DNA from: Ichthyophonus hoferi
Lineage: Eukaryota > Opisthokonta > Ichthyosporea > Ichthyophonida > Ichthyophonidae
DNA length: 25,359 nt
Direction: 5' to 3'
Assembly (NCBI GenBank): GCA_002751075.1
Contig: NAOQ01000589.1
Coordinates: 17,031 to 42,389, forward strand
The notes beneath the pieces are model-generated. The model did no database searches and had not been told where the DNA came from. It was given only the letters and a program-made list of their open reading frames with translations. Below, piece by piece: positions 23,152 to 25,359 of the stretch (within the stretch, counting starts at the first letter, position 1; each line of letters starts with the position of its first letter). The translations under genes were made by a program, and so were the position numbers.

Positions 23152-24978
23152 AACCCTAACTTTCCCTTTCCCTTAGGGTCTTCTCCCTGCCAAACTTGAG
23201 TCCATCGAGACACAGGTGGAGCGTGCTTGGGAACAATGTATTCAGTTTGAGAAGCCTATCAACCGTTATATCTACCTAAACTCTCTGCAACGTACCAACG
23301 TTACTCTGTTCTATGCTCTGTTGAACAGGCACCTTGAGGAACTTTTGCCTATTGTCTACACTCCTACTGGTATGTAGAAATACTTTCCTCTTTATCCTAG
23401 CTAATAGTAAACTACCTGTGTTATTGTTTCTTATTCTTTTTTCTCTTTTTTATCCAGGCTTTTATATATACTTATTGAATTCATGGTGGTTAACAAATAG
23501 GGTTATATATAAGGACAATAGATTACAAAATGCCACAAATTAGTTTTACCGCATACGAGAATATTCTATATGCGACACACTTTAATTAGTACCTTTATTA
23601 TTGTTTGATTTTCTCCTTTTTGTTTTATTCTTGCTCCTATATGTTGTGTCATTTAAACCCATTCCTATTGTTTCTCTTGACTATTGTCTTTTTTGTTTTT
23701 GTTTTCTGTTTTTAACGTCATATGCTTTTACCTTACACTATGTATACATTGATTTATTATTATCATTATTATTGTTTTATGATTGAATGACCTACATAAA
23801 ATCCTTTGCCAGCCCACCTATGTATTTTTCCAAGCAGCATATTCCTTTATACTCACTTACCGTATACTATATTATATTACACTCCATTATATATCAATGA
23901 GCATGGCTTCTTTACACATACATACATATACATATATATTAATACATCTAGTATCACCATGTTTATTACTACTACTAGAAATATATATATATATATGTAT
24001 CCTCTCTACCACACTCTAACCCAAGATTTATCCCTATAGTGGGCGAGGCCTGCCAGAAGTTCGCACATCTTCTCCGTGGTACCCAGGGAATGTACATTGA
24101 TGCCAGGCAAGATAAGGGACATATCAAGAGTATCTTGAAGAACTGGCCTCTAGATGATGTAGATATTATTGTTGTCACTGATGGCTCTCGTATTCTAGGC
24201 CTTGGGTAAGAACAGTCTGTGTGTATGTGTAGGTATATGACTATGCATGGAGGTAGAAGTGATAATGGCTATCGTAACATGTAGTGATACAATATATACA
24301 TACAATTATATATGTATATTATCAATACAAAAAAAAATCCCACGAGCAAATTCCTAATATATCATACCGCAATCAGTGATCTCGGTGTGAACGGTATGGG
24401 TATTCCCATTGGTAAGTTATCACTTTACGTAGCTGCCGCTGGTCTCCATCCTGCCCGCACCCTACCTATCACCATTGACATGGGCACCAACAACGAGTTG
24501 AACCTCAACGATCCTTTGTACATTGGCCAGAGGAAGAGACGTATTGAGAATGGAGTGAGTATTGCTTTTTGTTTTATTTTCCTAATATATTATATCAGTG
24601 TGTATGTTATGATATATATATGGGAGAGTGCGGTGAATTAAGTAGGATTAATATCTGTTATGCATAATATATATATATCTAGCAATAAGAAGTAGTATTA
24701 AAAATAGCATTAGTCCAACCAATCTTGATATTAAAATATTTAAAACATAACTAACCAATTCCCTCTCCACCCTCTCCACCCTCTTTCTCTTTGCATGCTA
24801 TTTTTTATTTTTTTTATTTTTAGGAATTCATGTCTGTTATGGAAGAATTCATGGCCGCTGTGCGTGAACGTTGGCCATCCTGCTTGGTCCAGTTCGAGGA
24901 CTTCAGCACTGACCACGCCTTTGCCCTGCTTGAGGAGCACCGCAATAAGTATATGTGCTTTAACGACGATATCCAGGG
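22731..24978 (+). CDS. Malic enzyme (malate dehydrogenase, decarboxylating), N-terminal 288 residues, continues past window
   Basis: Exons 22731-22904, 23177-23369, 24040-24205, 24377-24554 and 24824-24978 join in frame with GT-AG introns; the last ends in phase 2, so the gene continues. The enzyme oxidises and decarboxylates malate to pyruvate using NAD or NADP. Family landmarks: FGLRGLLP across the first junction, VYTPTVGEACQ (Tyr119 at the catalytic tyrosine position), [14 protein letters not shown] (Arg173), [10 protein letters not shown] (Lys191 at the catalytic lysine), and the metal ligands in FEDF (Glu262, Asp263) and FNDDIQG (Asp286). The NAD(P)-binding Rossmann domain lies beyond the window, so cofactor preference cannot be judged. 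No mitochondrial targeting sequence is evident ([17 protein letters not shown]), suggesting a cytosolic form. [20 protein letters not shown] resembles fungal and protist enzymes more than vertebrate ones. The exons are richer in C-ending codons than those of the S28 gene, as expected of high expression. Confidence 0.96.
23121..23149. repeat. (TA)n microsatellite near a splice acceptor
   Basis: About 14 TA units in intron 1 of the malic enzyme, 28 bp before the acceptor of exon 2. A pyrimidine tract containing CCCTAAC and TTTCCC separates the two. Confidence 0.85.
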
Positions 24979-25073
24979 GTAGGTTATGGTTACTATGGTT
25001 AAGGGCTACAGTATAGTGTGTTATGTTGTAGAGTATTAGGGTATATTATGTTATGTTGTGTTATGCGGCGGTA

Positions 25074-25096
25074 GGGTAGGGCAGGGTAGGGCAGGG
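25074..25096 (+). other. G-quadruplex motif, five GGG tracts with 2-nt loops
   Basis: GGG runs at 25074, 25079, 25084, 25089 and 25094 are separated by TA, CA, TA and CA, an exact 5-bp period. The motif is on the coding strand in intron 5 of the malic enzyme, so both DNA and pre-mRNA could fold. Confidence 0.85.
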
Positions 25097-25321
25097 TGCG
25101 AGACTATAGTGCTATAGTGTGTTCTGGGGGAAAGGCTATCTTGAATGATATACATGGGCAATAAAGTGAGGAGAAAGCGGACTGTACTTTGATAGTGATG
25201 TCGATTAGTTGAGAGCAGATATAGATATGAAAAAGAATGATGGTATTTATTTATTTATCTATTTATTTCTTTGTTCTACCACCCTTCCACGCCGTCCTCC
25301 TACCCCTTTCCTTCGTATACT

Positions 25322-25323
<2 letters not shown>

Positions 25324-25359
<36 letters not shown>
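25324..25359. repeat. (CT)n microsatellite at the window end
   Basis: At least 17 CT units run to the last base. The preceding 50 bases are pyrimidine-rich (CCACCCTTCCACGCC...CCTTTCC), so this may be the polypyrimidine tract of the next malic enzyme exon. The cut inside a simple repeat suggests a contig end. Confidence 0.9.

Noticed and set aside
23148-23162. TAACCCTAAC telomere-like sequence
   Set aside because: There are only about one and a half units, and they fall in the pyrimidine tract before an acceptor, so this is probably coincidence.
23975-24178. Minus-strand ORF of 67 codons
   Set aside because: It is antisense to malic enzyme exon 3, whose family motifs are unambiguous.
1-25359. 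CRISPR array, bacterial operon, or viral or LTR element
   Set aside because: The tandem repeats found are contiguous, without spacers. The genes are split by introns. No integrase, reverse transcriptase, capsid or transposase motifs were recognised.

Overview
This window looks like nuclear DNA from an AT-rich, intron-rich eukaryote. Coding information sits in short exons with GT-AG boundaries, separated by long introns full of microsatellites. Three genes can be read, all on the + strand and all split. The protein content (an Elongin A-like C-terminus, a PRSS16-like S28 peptidase, and a malic enzyme whose wording resembles fungal and protist forms) suits an opisthokont or a related unicellular lineage. 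The species cannot be fixed from the sequence. No viral, LTR or bacterial-type mobile element was recognised.

Layout. (1) Positions 259-3031 hold the 3' part of a gene whose first visible exons match the Elongin A (RNA polymerase II elongation factor, F-box/Elongin_A domain) signature; the 5' part lies outside the window. A poly(A) signal follows at 3168. (2) Positions 3180-5990 are a roughly 2.8-kb spacer without a supported gene. (3) Positions 6107-14979 carry a complete 12-exon, 503-codon S28 serine peptidase (prolyl carboxypeptidase / thymus-specific serine protease family) with a signal peptide and an intact Ser179-Asp440-His467 triad. A perfectly phased 40-bp tandem repeat begins 9 bp after its stop codon. 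(4) Positions 15230-22610 are a gene-poor stretch of about 7.4 kb. Its texture differs from the introns, with fewer simple repeats and several hairpins. It contains one long but unconvincing minus-strand ORF and no recognised gene. (5) From 22731 to the window end lie the first five exons (288 codons) of a malic enzyme, preceded by a TATA-like box. The window stops inside intron 5 in a (CT)n tract.

The three genes have no obvious common pathway: transcription elongation or ubiquitin ligase targeting, secreted or lysosomal peptide cleavage, and malate decarboxylation. They look like ordinary neighbours. The noteworthy signals are non-coding: the 40-bp array after the peptidase stop codon, a 33-bp CCAAT-bearing array in one intron, a 22-bp perfect palindrome near a splice site, a 12-bp-arm hairpin, a five-tract G-quadruplex motif, and pentanucleotide microsatellites placed next to exons. 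I found no evidence of a new multi-gene system.
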